64,000 bases of DNA from Methylibium rhizosphaerae (GTDB lineage Bacteria; Pseudomonadota; Gammaproteobacteria; Burkholderiales; Burkholderiaceae_C), in NCBI RefSeq assembly GCF_006386545.1, contig NZ_SWAR01000009.1:62001-126000 (forward strand), read 5' to 3'. Under the pieces are notes generated by a model. It saw nothing but the letters and a program-made list of their open reading frames with translations, did not search any database and was not told the origin of the DNA. The translations under genes were made by a program, and so were the position numbers. Every line of letters starts with the position of its first letter. Positions within the stretch are counted from its first letter, which is position 1. Below, one piece after another: positions 19,099 through 28,430 of the stretch.

Positions 19099-22000
19099 TC
19101 AGAGCGTCAGGAAACCGTGCAGCAGTGCGAGCACGCGCTGGCGGTAGATGCCGCCACCGTAGGCCCGTTTGCCGGAGATTCTGCGGCCCATTGCATAGAT
19201 CGAGCCCGCGGTACCGATCGCATTGCCGTCCGACTCGGGCGGCACATGGAGCAGGGTCGCGGCGGTCCGGCTCATCTCGCGGTAGTCGCCCTTTCTGGCA
19301 TCGAAGCCCCTGGCATGCAGAGCGACGCCCTTGGCCAGCATCTCGGACTGGCCGAAGATCCGGTCCCAGTCGTCGGTCGTGCTGCGCGTGCAGGCAACAT
19401 CGTTCGAATAGGAGGCCCAGCGACGCGCATAGTCGGCCAGCACCGTGTTGCTGCCGCGATAGCCCTTGATCCAGTTGACGACACTGCGATACGCCCCTCG
19501 GCTGGTCGTCTGGATCACGCCGCGTCCGCGGAACTTGTAGAAGTCGGCCTGCATGATGAAGCCGTTGGCGGCCGGATCCTCGTTGGTCGAGAAGTCGCCC
19601 TGCGGGTAGTAGCTGCCGTTCCAGGCACCACGGAAGTCGCTGCCGTGATTCGCCAGTTGCGCCGCGCCGGCGAGCGAGCCGTGGGCGTCGATGAAATCGG
19701 CGTCGTTGAACAGCGATCCGGCCGTGCGGCCGCCACGCAGCATGTTGTAGCTCGATTTCACGCCGATGATGCGATCGAAGAAATAGGCAAGGCCGGGATG
19801 ACGGCCGCTCGCATCGGTGCGCCCGCCACCGCGGCGGCCGCTGTTTTCCGGGTGGGCCCAAAGATGACCGCCTGTTTCGTTGATGGAGATGGCGGTGAAC
19901 GCGGCGAAGTCGAGGGCCGTAATCTCGTCGCGATCGAAGGCCGTGCGGATCTGGTTCCAGAACGCCGTGAAGCGCTCACGCGCGATGCGGCTCGTTTCGG
20001 TCGCGCCACGCTCCCTGAAGGGCGCGCTGCGCGCGAGGCCGGCGTTGTACCAGTCGATGAACGAGGCTTGGCCGCCGCGGCGGAAGAAGGTTTCGATCTC
20101 GGCCGCGTTGCGGAAGCGGATCGCCGCGAGGCGATCGACCTCGGCCTGGGTGAGGTCGGTCGTGATCGCCGTGCGCGGCGGCGCGTCGAAGGCCGTCACC
20201 GCGTCCGACAGGTCGAGCGCCGTCGGCGTCACGCCGGCCGCACCGAGCAGGCGGCGCAGCGGGCGATAGTGGCCGTAGCGATGTTCCTTGCCGGACTCCG
20301 GGACAGGCCCAAAACCGGTCCGCCCGGCGGGATCGTCGGTGCGTTCGAGCCGATGGCCGACGAAGTCGGCCGAGCGCGCGGCCCGATCGGGGACCAGGCG
20401 CCACCAGCGCGCGGCCGGCCCGATATCGTCCGGCGTCGAGCGCGACTCGGCCGTGCAGAAGTAGATGCCGTCGGCGCGGCGCTCGGCCCTCGACAGGATG
20501 CGGATATGGCCATTGAGCCACATCGTGTCGCCGGCGCAGAGCTGGGCCGGATCGGTCACCCGCTCGAAATTGGCGGTCCCGCCTTGCAGACCCGATGCCG
20601 GCGTGTTGTGCGGCTGGGCGATCCGGTCGGCCGCGGTGGCGCCTGGGCATTGGTCGACGATGCGGTTGATCGCCTGCGAGACGAACCCCGAGCAATCGAT
20701 GCCGATGCCGTAACGGGCAAGGAAGGCACGCAGGGTCGCCGAGCTGGGGTGGCCGTTGATGGCCGGGTCGGTCGTGAGCACACCTTGCGCGTCGGCGGCC
20801 TGCAACAGGTCGCGGATCTCCTCGGGCGTGCCCTTGCCGATCGTCGCCTGGAAGAAGCGCCGCTCGTTGATGATCGCCCGCAGCCTGGGCGGCGCGGCGC
20901 GGCGATGGCCTTGTGCCGCGTCGTGGCGATTGCGCGTGCGACCGGGGCCCGTGGTCGGCCGCACGTTCATGAAATAGGGCGGATGCACGGCAATCGTCTG
21001 CGTGCCGACACGCACCGGAATGCCGCGCCAGCCGGCCAGGAAGCCCTCGACGATCTGGCAGATGCGCTGATCCCAGGTCGTACCGTAGCCGAGCGCGCTG
21101 CCGTACTGATCGGGGGCGAGGCCGAGCGGATCCTCGTAGGCGGCCGCCGCCGAGCGCGCGGTGACCGTGTGGCCGGCGCGGTCGAGCGTGTAGCGCGGCT
21201 CGTTGATCGGTCCCTCGGCTGCGATCAGCACGCTGAGGTTCGGATCACGCAGCACCTCGGCGATGCGGCGCTCAGCGCCGTCGACCTTCATAGTCGGCCA
21301 GACCAGGCGCACGCCATGGCTGTAGTCGACGAACACCGGCTCATGCGCGAACGACGGATAGCCGCGCATCACCTGCCCTCCGTTGCGCGGCGCCTGGATC
21401 GGCACGCCGCCGGTTGTGTAGGCGCCGTAGAAGGCCAGCTTCGGGCGCGCCGGCCCCATCGCGCCGGTCGTCTTGTTGCGCGAAGCGCGCATGTAGCCGT
21501 TGCTGATCACGATCTCCTTCTTGTGCCCGGCGGTCAGGATCGTCGGCGGGCGGCGCAGCTGGCCGTCGATCTGCTGGCTGTGCCACAGATAGCTGCTCGA
21601 CGCGTCCTGCAGATGGGCGCGCGGCGTGCCGGCGTAGTTGCCGGGGATGAAGGCGAGCTTGGTCGGGGCGGCTTGGTAGAGCTGCTCGACCATGCGGGCC
21701 GTCGGAAGCAGGCAGTCGAACAGATCGGCGATGCGTTGCGCGTTGACCGGGTCGGTCGGGATGCGCACGTTGTCGCCGTCGCTGCCGATCGTGATCACAT
21801 CGGGCGTCACGTAGAACTCGATCTCATGGCGCTGGCCGGCGCGGTCGTTGGCGCTTGTGCGCACCGTATGGAAGGTGCGCAGCCATGACGGCATATTGCC
21901 GGCGCGGATCTGTTCGAAGATCCGGTTCTCGCGTTCGACACCCTTGCGGTCGCCGAGGCTCGCGATGAAGGCCGAGCCGGACGGCGCATCGCCCGGGCGC

Positions 22001-23238
22001 GCCGGCGCGTGCACCTGCGGCATCGTCACGTCGAAGGCTTCGCCCTCCCAAGCGGCGGTTTCGTAGCTGCCGTCCTCCCATTCGTCGCTCAGCGAATGGC
22101 TACCGCCGTAGCCCTGGCCATGCCCATCGGCGTGGCCGGCGCCGTAGCTGTCGCCATAGCCATCGCCCTCGTCATCCTCTCCGTAGGCATGGGCGCGCAC
22201 GGCGGCGGCCGGCAGATCCTGCGCCTGCGGCGACAGGTCGTTGCCAGGGTCGGCGAGCAGGCGACCGCCGAACGAGTTCGGCACGTCGTTGTGCTGGATG
22301 CCTCGATCGACGACACGCTGGGCGCGGTAGAACTTGCGCAGCAGCGTTCTCAAGCCGGCATCCGGGGCCTTCGCGGCCAGCACGTCCACGAGCATGCGGT
22401 CGATCGCCTGGGCCTGCGTCGACGTTCCGCCGAGGAACGCCACGCGCAGATAGTGCCCGGACATGCGCATGCGCTGCAGCGCCGTGTCGCCGCGCGCCGC
22501 GCCGATCAGCGCGATGTCGGCATCGAGCGCGGCCTCGACCCACGGACGCAGCGCGACCGGCCAGTCGGGCCCGCCGTAGGTCGCGTCGAACAGCTGCACG
22601 CCATGGACGGCCGTGGCGCTGCCGACGGTCGACCGCAGCAGCTGCAGCAGACGCGCGCCGCCACCCGAATGCGCGGTCAGGATCACGCGGCCGCGCGTCA
22701 GCGCGCCGCGCCCCGGCCCGAAGGCGCCGAGCACCTCGCCGAGCACGGTGTCGAGCTGCTGCGCGGTTGACACATGCGGGAAGTTGAAGCTCTCGCCCTG
22801 GAACCGACCCGTCCGCGAATTCACCCAGCGTCCGGCGACGCCATGCGGCACCAGGCCGACCGTCGCGCGGGGCACGCCCGGGTTCGTCAGCAGCAAGCCG
22901 CTGATGCCGGCCTTGGCGCCGAGGTTCATGCGCGGCGGATGGCTTTCGTCGGCGTAGCCAGTGAACCCGTGCAGATGAACGACCATCTCGACATTGCCGC
23001 TGTAGCCGGGCGGCAATTGGGTCCAGCGCAGCCAGCAGTTATTGCGCTGCAGGTCATGACTTGGATAGCGCGAATCCCGCGACCGGCGCAGCGCCGCCAC
23101 CGTCTGCGCGCCGTCGCCCTGCGCGGCGCCGACATTCAGCGTCCCGTCGAAGGCCGAGACCTCGGTGGTCGCATCGGCGCCGAACACCAGGGCGCTGGCC
23201 GTGGTTGCGCCGACGTAGTTCGTGTAGGTGCTGCGCAT
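19099..23238 (-). CDS. multidomain alpha/beta-hydrolase, NlpC/P60-like and GH19-like protein
   Basis: 1379-aa predicted cell-wall/ester hydrolase. Residues 1-330 resemble an alpha/beta hydrolase, with a VHLHGF strand end (87-92) and a serine elbow TAHSGGG (188-194). Residues 345-400 are an acidic Gly/Tyr/His-rich linker. A middle part of unknown fold follows. Around residue 848 is DCSGFVSQA, the cysteine motif of NlpC/P60 peptidases. The last 270 residues look like a GH19 chitinase/lysozyme: catalytic-Glu helix ISINETGG (1117-1124) and FRGRGVIQTTSRGAY (1236-1250). There is no signal peptide or transmembrane segment. The ATG at 23238 has an AAGGAG site. It lies downstream of two paralog genes in the operon and is probably a wall-opening enzyme of the locus. 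Confidence 0.7.
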   Translation of the reverse strand: MRSTYTNYVGATTASALVFGADATTEVSAFDGTLNVGAAQGDGAQTVAALRRSRDSRYPSHDLQRNNCWLRWTQLPPGYSGNVEMVVHLHGFTGYADESHPPRMNLGAKAGISGLLLTNPGVPRATVGLVPHGVAGRWVNSRTGRFQGESFNFPHVSTAQQLDTVLGEVLGAFGPGRGALTRGRVILTAHSGGGARLLQLLRSTVGSATAVHGVQLFDATYGGPDWPVALRPWVEAALDADIALIGAARGDTALQRMRMSGHYLRVAFLGGTSTQAQAIDRMLVDVLAAKAPDAGLRTLLRKFYRAQRVVDRGIQHNDVPNSFGGRLLADPGNDLSPQAQDLPAAAVRAHAYGEDDEGDGYGDSYGAGHADGHGQGYGGSHSLSDEWEDGSYETAAWEGEAFDVTMPQVHAPARPGDAPSGSAFIASLGDRKGVERENRIFEQIRAGNMPSWLRTFHTVRTSANDRAGQRHEIEFYVTPDVITIGSDGDNVRIPTDPVNAQRIADLFDCLLPTARMVEQLYQAAPTKLAFIPGNYAGTPRAHLQDASSSYLWHSQQIDGQLRRPPTILTAGHKKEIVISNGYMRASRNKTTGAMGPARPKLAFYGAYTTGGVPIQAPRNGGQVMRGYPSFAHEPVFVDYSHGVRLVWPTMKVDGAERRIAEVLRDPNLSVLIAAEGPINEPRYTLDRAGHTVTARSAAAAYEDPLGLAPDQYGSALGYGTTWDQRICQIVEGFLAGWRGIPVRVGTQTIAVHPPYFMNVRPTTGPGRTRNRHDAAQGHRRAAPPRLRAIINERRFFQATIGKGTPEEIRDLLQAADAQGVLTTDPAINGHPSSATLRAFLARYGIGIDCSGFVSQAINRIVDQCPGATAADRIAQPHNTPASGLQGGTANFERVTDPAQLCAGDTMWLNGHIRILSRAERRADGIYFCTAESRSTPDDIGPAARWWRLVPDRAARSADFVGHRLERTDDPAGRTGFGPVPESGKEHRYGHYRPLRRLLGAAGVTPTALDLSDAVTAFDAPPRTAITTDLTQAEVDRLAAIRFRNAAEIETFFRRGGQASFIDWYNAGLARSAPFRERGATETSRIARERFTAFWNQIRTAFDRDEITALDFAAFTAISINETGGHLWAHPENSGRRGGGRTDASGRHPGLAYFFDRIIGVKSSYNMLRGGRTAGSLFNDADFIDAHGSLAGAAQLANHGSDFRGAWNGSYYPQGDFSTNEDPAANGFIMQADFYKFRGRGVIQTTSRGAYRSVVNWIKGYRGSNTVLADYARRWASYSNDVACTRSTTDDWDRIFGQSEMLAKGVALHARGFDARKGDYREMSRTAATLLHVPPESDGNAIGTAGSIYAMGRRISGKRAYGGGIYRQRVLALLHGFLTL

Positions 23239-23269
23239 GGTCGATCTCCTTGCTGTCGGGTTCGTTCTC

Positions 23270-24553
23270 TCAGGCGCTCGGCGCGGGCGCTGCCGCCTTG
23301 CCGTCGCCGCCATGGGTGTTGACCGGCGTATTCGCGGTCGGGTTGGGCGTGTTGCCCATGATCAGAGACATCAGCTCCGGCTTGGCGAAGCGCTCCATCG
23401 GGAAGTAGTCGCTCTTGAACTTCAGATCGACCTCGCCGGTCAGGTCGGCATGGACGTCGATCGCGTCGCTGCTGTTGGCCTTCTTCGACGAGACGTAGGC
23501 GACGCTCGTCGTCTGCTCGCCGCTCGGGCCACCGAGGAAGCCGGCGATGCCGCCGCCGAAGCTGAGCTTGTTCTGGTGCTTCACGTCGAACTGGCTCGCG
23601 CTTTCGGCCTGGGCCAGGTCCTGCGCATTGATCTGGAAGCCCATGCGTGCGTAGATGCGACCGCTGGTGATGACGATACGGTTGATGCCCATCAGCATCA
23701 TGGTCGACAGCATCTGGTGGCGGCTCTTGGCCAGGTAGCGGCGTGCGGCCGGCACGAGCTTCTCCTCGGCTGCCTCGTCGGACAGGTCCACGTCCTCGTC
23801 GAGCCCCAGCGTGCCGCGGAGGTCGGGCTTGCCGGCGCTGCCGGCGCCGTCGCGCACGGCGACGCGGGGCCTGTCGCCGCCGGTCTCGACCTTGAAGTGG
23901 CTCGGGTAGGCGTTGACCAGCCAATCGCGCGCGTTGTTGTCGCTGATGTTGTCGGCCATGAACTGGTCGACCGTCTTCGACACGTTGGCGAGCAAGGCGC
24001 CGTAGGCCTCCATCTGCTGGATGCTGGCGTTGACGATCGCCTGGAAGGTGCCCTTGATCAGGTCGGCGACGAAGGTCGGGAAGGCGATCGCATTCAGCGT
24101 GTCGCGCGTGATGCGGCCGACCTGGCCGGTCGCGCGCGTGTCGAAATGCTCCTGCTGCTTCTTGGCCAGGGCCTGCACCGGCGGCTGCTGTGGCAGCACG
24201 GCGGCGACGGCCGCCTGCGCCGCCGCCGGCGCCCAGGCAGAAGCCTCTTGCGCAGCGACCGGAAGCGTCTCGCGCTGGTGGATCACCGGCGTCTGGCCAA
24301 GCCGCTTGGTCTGCGCCCATTCCTCGTGCACGAGTGCGGCCGTGTAGGCGGCGATCTTCTCGAGGTCGTGGCTCATCGCCTCCCGGCGCGTGGCCGGCAG
24401 GTCGTGGAAGGCCGGGCTCGATTCGAGCAGCGCACGCACTTGCGCATGAACGAGCCGCGACACCGGCGGCGTGATCGTCATGCCCTGGGCCGGCGGCACC
24501 GTGTCGAACGGGCCGGGCAAGGCGGGAGCCGCGGCGGTCAATGGACGGTCCAT
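23270..24553 (-). CDS. operon paralog E (unknown family)
   Basis: 427-aa member of the five-copy family in this operon. The N-terminal helical segment is VRALLESSPAFHDLPATRRE. The central block is AIAFPTFVADLIKGTF, followed by QQMEAYGALLANVSKTVDQF and a D/N-rich turn before ARDWLVNAYPSHF. Then comes an LMGINRIVVTSGRIYARMGF strand pair and a C-terminal DLTGEVDLKFKSDYFPMERF block. The tail is Asn/Pro/Ala-rich. It is closest to the adjacent copy D (shared AIAFPTFVADLI), suggesting tandem duplication. The ATG at 24553 has an AAGGA site and lies inside the end of copy D. No enzyme motif or signal peptide is seen. Confidence 0.75.
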   Translation of the reverse strand: MDRPLTAAAPALPGPFDTVPPAQGMTITPPVSRLVHAQVRALLESSPAFHDLPATRREAMSHDLEKIAAYTAALVHEEWAQTKRLGQTPVIHQRETLPVAAQEASAWAPAAAQAAVAAVLPQQPPVQALAKKQQEHFDTRATGQVGRITRDTLNAIAFPTFVADLIKGTFQAIVNASIQQMEAYGALLANVSKTVDQFMADNISDNNARDWLVNAYPSHFKVETGGDRPRVAVRDGAGSAGKPDLRGTLGLDEDVDLSDEAAEEKLVPAARRYLAKSRHQMLSTMMLMGINRIVITSGRIYARMGFQINAQDLAQAESASQFDVKHQNKLSFGGGIAGFLGGPSGEQTTSVAYVSSKKANSSDAIDVHADLTGEVDLKFKSDYFPMERFAKPELMSLIMGNTPNPTANTPVNTHGGDGKAAAPAPSA

Positions 24554-26163
24554 GGCGGTCCTTTCGCGGCATTGAACGAGGACGAGAGCCCTGCCTCCTC
24601 GGCGGTCGATTCGCCGTCGGCCTCGGCAGCCGGCCCGGTGCCGGCCGCTCGATTGGCATCGGCATGGCCGGCGCCGCCGCTGCTGGCATTCCCCCCATCG
24701 GCATGACCGCCGCCTTCGGCGGGCGTCGTCGCCTCGGGTGCGGGCCTGTTCGCGCCGGGATCGAGGGCGCCGCGCTGGATCGGTGCGGTCGGCAAGCGCG
24801 GCTCGGGCAGCGGCGAGCCGACCGGCGTCATCGTCGGCGGCGCCTCGCGCGTGCGGCGCTGCCGGGCCGGCGCAGCCGCGGCCTCGCCCGGCGGCGGCGC
24901 GCCAACACGCGGTGGTGCGAACGTCGGCGGCGGATTGGCCTCGGGCACGGCCGTGTTGCCCGAGATCGTGCGCAGCATGCCGGCATTGGCGAAGCGCTCG
25001 ACCGGGAAGTAGTCGCTCTTGAAATGAAGCTCGACCTCGCCGGTCAGGTCGGTCGAGGTGTTGATCTCGGCATCGCTGCCGGCGCGCCTGCTGCTGACGT
25101 AGGCGAGCGAAGCCGAGGCCTCGACGCCCCAGACCAGCGCGTTGTAGTGGCCGCGCATCGCAACGCGGGCGTCGATGTCCTCGGCCGTTCGCTCGAACGC
25201 GCTGTCGCTCGTGTCGATGTGGAAAGCCATCGTCGCGCGGATCTTGCCGGCCGTGACGACGATGCGGTTGATGCCCATCAGCACCATCGTCGACAGCATC
25301 TGCAGCCGCGTCTCGGCAAGGCGCCTGCGCGCTGCGGGCAGCAGCGTGCTCTCGATCGACGCTTCGTCGAGCCCGCCGCTGACGTGGAGCTCGCTTTCGA
25401 AGTTCGGCGGCGGCAGCGCTTCGGCACTGTCGCGCGGCACGGCCTTGCCACCGCGCACCGTCAGATGACGCGGGTAGGTCTGGGCGAGCCAGCCATGCGC
25501 CTGGTCGTCGGTGACGTTGTCTTCCATGAACTGGTCGACCGTCTTCGAGACGTTCGACAGCAGCTTGGAGAACGCCTCCATCTGCTTGACGTTGGTCTGG
25601 AAGATCGCGTCGAAGGTGCCGCGGATCAGGTCGGCCACGAAGGTCGGGAAGGCGATCGCGCGCAGCGTCTGCTGAGTGACGTTGCCGATCTGGCTGGCCG
25701 CGCGAGGTGCAAAGTCGTTGGCCTGGGCGCGCGCCAGCTGCGCGGCGCGCGGCTCGCCTGAAGAAGGCTCTGGCTTCTCCCCCGCCGGGGGCAGCGCGCG
25801 GCTGACCCGCGTTTCCTTGAGCACCGGCGTCTGGCCGAGCCGCTCGGACTGCCAATAGATGTCGCGCAGGCATTCCGCCGCATAGCCGGCGACGCGGGCG
25901 AGCTTGGTTTCGAGCTCGTCGCGCTCGGGCTCGGCGAGCTGGTGATACGACGGCGTCGCTTCGAGCAGGCTGCGCACCTGTGTGCGCACGAGTGCCTCGG
26001 TCGCCGGCGTCGGCAAGATGCCGCGCGGATCGGGCGGCGTCGCGAACGCGCCGGACAACGCGACCGAACGCGGCGCACCGCGCGGGCCGGCGATCGGCCG
26101 GGCCGCGGGCGGCACCACCGGTCGTGCCGCGCCGGCCGGACGGGCGAGGATCGCTGCGGTCAT
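24538..26163 (-). CDS. operon paralog D (unknown family, longest copy)
   Basis: 541-aa paralog. It shares the family blocks: an N-terminal helix (VRSLLEATPSYHQLAEPERDE), AIAFPTFVADLIRGTF, then KQMEAFSKLLSNVSKTVDQF, LMGINRIVVTAGKIRATMAF and DLTGEVELHFKSDYFPVERF. The extra length is a C-terminal Pro/Ala/Glu/Gly-rich tail of about 130 residues, likely disordered. The start overlaps the stop of the 337-aa gene (ATGA) and the end overlaps copy E by 16 bp, so translation of the three is coupled. Function is unknown; a structural subunit is more likely than an enzyme because no catalytic motif is conserved among copies. Confidence 0.75.
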   Translation of the reverse strand: MTAAILARPAGAARPVVPPAARPIAGPRGAPRSVALSGAFATPPDPRGILPTPATEALVRTQVRSLLEATPSYHQLAEPERDELETKLARVAGYAAECLRDIYWQSERLGQTPVLKETRVSRALPPAGEKPEPSSGEPRAAQLARAQANDFAPRAASQIGNVTQQTLRAIAFPTFVADLIRGTFDAIFQTNVKQMEAFSKLLSNVSKTVDQFMEDNVTDDQAHGWLAQTYPRHLTVRGGKAVPRDSAEALPPPNFESELHVSGGLDEASIESTLLPAARRRLAETRLQMLSTMVLMGINRIVVTAGKIRATMAFHIDTSDSAFERTAEDIDARVAMRGHYNALVWGVEASASLAYVSSRRAGSDAEINTSTDLTGEVELHFKSDYFPVERFANAGMLRTISGNTAVPEANPPPTFAPPRVGAPPPGEAAAAPARQRRTREAPPTMTPVGSPLPEPRLPTAPIQRGALDPGANRPAPEATTPAEGGGHADGGNASSGGAGHADANRAAGTGPAAEADGESTAEEAGLSSSFNAAKGPPWTVH

Positions 26164-27173
26164 GCACGCCTCCTGGCGCGGGCGATCGCCGCACTCGATG
26201 CAGCAAACGCCGTGTCGGGCAGCCGCGTCGGTCCGATGTTCCGGAACTGCGGCAGGTTGTCCGGCACCGGCAGGCCGCTGGCGATCAGCCAGCGCAACGC
26301 CGCCTGCACGCTTTCGGCGTCGGGCAGCTCGGCGTCGAACGCATCGGCGAGCGATCGCAGGAGCTGCTGTCCGGCCGCGCCGCGCCGCGCGGCCGCATCG
26401 CGGCGCGGCGCGCCGTCCTCGGGCAGCAGCTTGGCCAGGCTGTCCCAGGCCGAGCGCGAACCGAGCTGTCTCATGAGGCCCTCATCGCCGAGCAGCTCGA
26501 AGGCTTGCAGGATGCGCGCATGGAGGCGCCGCGCCCATTGCACGAGCGAGCCGGCCGGCGCCGTCGCGACAAGGGCGAGCAGCTCCTGCGCCGCAGCGCG
26601 CCACGCGGCCTGGCTGATCGGGCCGGCCTGGCTGCCCGTCGAGGGGCGAGCGCCGCGCTGGCGCTCGAGATCGGCGCGCACGACCGCGGTTGCGAAGCGC
26701 AGCAGCCGCTGCTGGAAATCGAGCCGCGTGCCGTCCTCGCTGCCCCAGCCGCCGAACGGCCCCTGGTTGGCTGCGCCTTGCAGATGGCGCACGGCCGCCG
26801 TGCCCAGGCCGAACAGCCGCGCGAAGACGGCTGCACGCTCGCTACGCGTCGGATAGTCGCGAGCGGTCCGTGCGAGCCGGTCGAGCTTCTCGGCCGCCGG
26901 TCGCTCGCGTAGGGCCAGCGCATGGCGCTGCTCGGTCAGCGCATCGACGGTTGGCAGCACGCCGGCCTCTTCGAGCTCGGCCTGCAGATAGAGCGCCGCA
27001 TAAGCGGTCAGCACCTCGCGCTGCGGCGCGGTCGCAGTCGGGCTCGGCAGCGGCGGCAGTGCCAGGCGCAGCGGATCGTCGGCCAGCGACTGCGGCATCG
27101 CCAGCGACGCAAGCAGGCGATGAACATCGCGCAGCGCGGCGGCGAGCACATCGGGGCTGGCGCGGCGACCCAT
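26160..27173 (-). CDS. unknown helical protein of the sigma-54 operon
   Basis: 337-aa protein with no recognised motif. The composition is Ala/Leu/Arg-rich and predicted mostly helical by eye. One glycine-rich turn, GAANQGPFGGWGSEDGTRLDF, breaks the helices near residue 140. No signal peptide or membrane segment is visible. The ATG at 27173 has an AAGGA site and the stop overlaps copy D by ATGA. Its place between the two pairs of paralogs (C/B upstream and D/E downstream) suggests an accessory or assembly subunit, which is inference only. Confidence 0.6.
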   Translation of the reverse strand: MGRRASPDVLAAALRDVHRLLASLAMPQSLADDPLRLALPPLPSPTATAPQREVLTAYAALYLQAELEEAGVLPTVDALTEQRHALALRERPAAEKLDRLARTARDYPTRSERAAVFARLFGLGTAAVRHLQGAANQGPFGGWGSEDGTRLDFQQRLLRFATAVVRADLERQRGARPSTGSQAGPISQAAWRAAAQELLALVATAPAGSLVQWARRLHARILQAFELLGDEGLMRQLGSRSAWDSLAKLLPEDGAPRRDAAARRGAAGQQLLRSLADAFDAELPDAESVQAALRWLIASGLPVPDNLPQFRNIGPTRLPDTAFAASSAAIARARRRA

Positions 27174-27187
27174 GTCCTTGATCCTTC

Positions 27188-28411
27188 TCAGCGGGCCGCC
27201 ACCGGGGCGGGGGCAGGCTTCGCGGCGCCTGGTGTCGCGCCCGGGGCGGCCGCATTGGCATCCTGGCCGGCCGGCGTCTTGCCGCGGATCTGGTTGATCT
27301 GCATGACGTCGACCATGCGCTCCATCGGAAAGAAGTCGCTCTTGAACTGGACATTGACCTTGCCGGCGAGCTTGGCGTGCATCTGCACCTTGGCGTCCGA
27401 GTCCTCGCTGCGCGTCGTGCGCACCGAGAAGTTGGCGGTGTCTTCGGAACTCGACTTGCCGTACCAGCTCTGGTTCAACCGGCGCCTGGCGCCCAGGCCG
27501 AGAAAGCCCGATCGCGAGCTGCCGTAGCCGCCGTGATAGCCGGCTTCTGCCTTCCGCTGCGAATGCCAGTCGGCCGAGCGCTCCTGCTTCATGCGCCGGC
27601 GCACCGCATCGGTCGTGTTGAGCTCGAACATGCAGGACGCCTCGATCGAGCCGTTGGTCACGACGAGCCGGTTGACGCCCATCATCACCATCGTCGCGAG
27701 CAGCTGCTGGCGATCAAGTGCCATGCGCCGGCGTGCGGCCGGCACGAGCTTGCCCTCGATCACGTCGTCGTCCACCGAAGTGACCGGCTCGGGCAGGCCG
27801 AGGTCGCCCTGCAGATCGGGCAGGTTCTCGTCGCTGGCGCCCTGGCGGCGGCGCACCTTGGGCTTCTCGCCATCGAGATCGATCTCGAAATGCTCCGGGT
27901 AGCGGTCGACCAGGTAGTCGCGCGCGTTGTTCTCGCTGACGTTGTCTCGCATGTACTGGTCGACCGATTTGCTGACGTTCCTGACCAGCTCCGCGTAGGC
28001 CTCCATCTGCTGGATCGACGAGTTGACGATGGCGTTGAACACGCCGTCGATCAGCCCGGCGACGAATTGCGGGAAGTCCACCTTTTCGATCATCTCGGTG
28101 AAGGCCTCGCTGCCCTCGCGTGCGGCAACCGAACCGGCCTCGCCAAAGCGCTGGCCGGCGGTATCGCCTTCCGGCACCGGGGCCTTGCCCGTCAGCGCCG
28201 ACACGGGGGTGTGCCCTGCGAGGGTCACCTGATCTGGCCTCGTCCGCCCATCAGCACCGCCGAGGATGTAGTGGAAGGCGCGCACCGTGTCGTTGGCCAC
28301 GGCCACGCGCTGTTCGGGGCTCAGCCGCGAATAGGCAGGGCTGGAGAGCAGGCCCTGCCTGACCCGCTGGCGGATCAGCGGGAGGAGCTTGTCATCGTCG
28401 AGGCTCGGCAT
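27188..28411 (-). CDS. operon paralog C (unknown family)
   Basis: 407-aa family member. It starts with VRQGLLSSPAYSRLSPEQRV and AFHYILGGADG, then VDFPQFVAGLIDGVFNAIV, QQMEAYAELVRNVSKSVDQY, ARDYLVDRYPEHFEIDLDGE, VMMGVNRLVVTNGSIEASCM and a C-terminal KVNVQFKSDFFPMERM block. It is most like the adjacent copy B (both have AFHYILGGADG and NGSIEASC), so the pair looks like a tandem duplication. A Tyr/Gly/Arg-rich stretch follows the strand pair. The ATG at 28411 has a GAGGA site. No catalytic motif is seen. Confidence 0.75.
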   Translation of the reverse strand: MPSLDDDKLLPLIRQRVRQGLLSSPAYSRLSPEQRVAVANDTVRAFHYILGGADGRTRPDQVTLAGHTPVSALTGKAPVPEGDTAGQRFGEAGSVAAREGSEAFTEMIEKVDFPQFVAGLIDGVFNAIVNSSIQQMEAYAELVRNVSKSVDQYMRDNVSENNARDYLVDRYPEHFEIDLDGEKPKVRRRQGASDENLPDLQGDLGLPEPVTSVDDDVIEGKLVPAARRRMALDRQQLLATMVMMGVNRLVVTNGSIEASCMFELNTTDAVRRRMKQERSADWHSQRKAEAGYHGGYGSSRSGFLGLGARRRLNQSWYGKSSSEDTANFSVRTTRSEDSDAKVQMHAKLAGKVNVQFKSDFFPMERMVDVMQINQIRGKTPAGQDANAAAPGATPGAAKPAPAPVAAR

Positions 28412-28430
28412 GGCGATGTCCTCGTTTCGA

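Noticed and set aside
19087-21888. Long open frame on the plus strand (over 900 codons) opposite the large hydrolase
   Set aside because: Composition is Arg/Ala/His-rich without motifs, typical of antisense frames in high-GC DNA. The opposite strand has clear domain motifs.
23238-26206. Single 978-codon minus-strand frame joining paralog E to the antisense-frame region of paralog D
   Set aside because: The upstream half is out of frame with paralog D and lacks family motifs; paralog E starts at 24553 with its own ribosome site.
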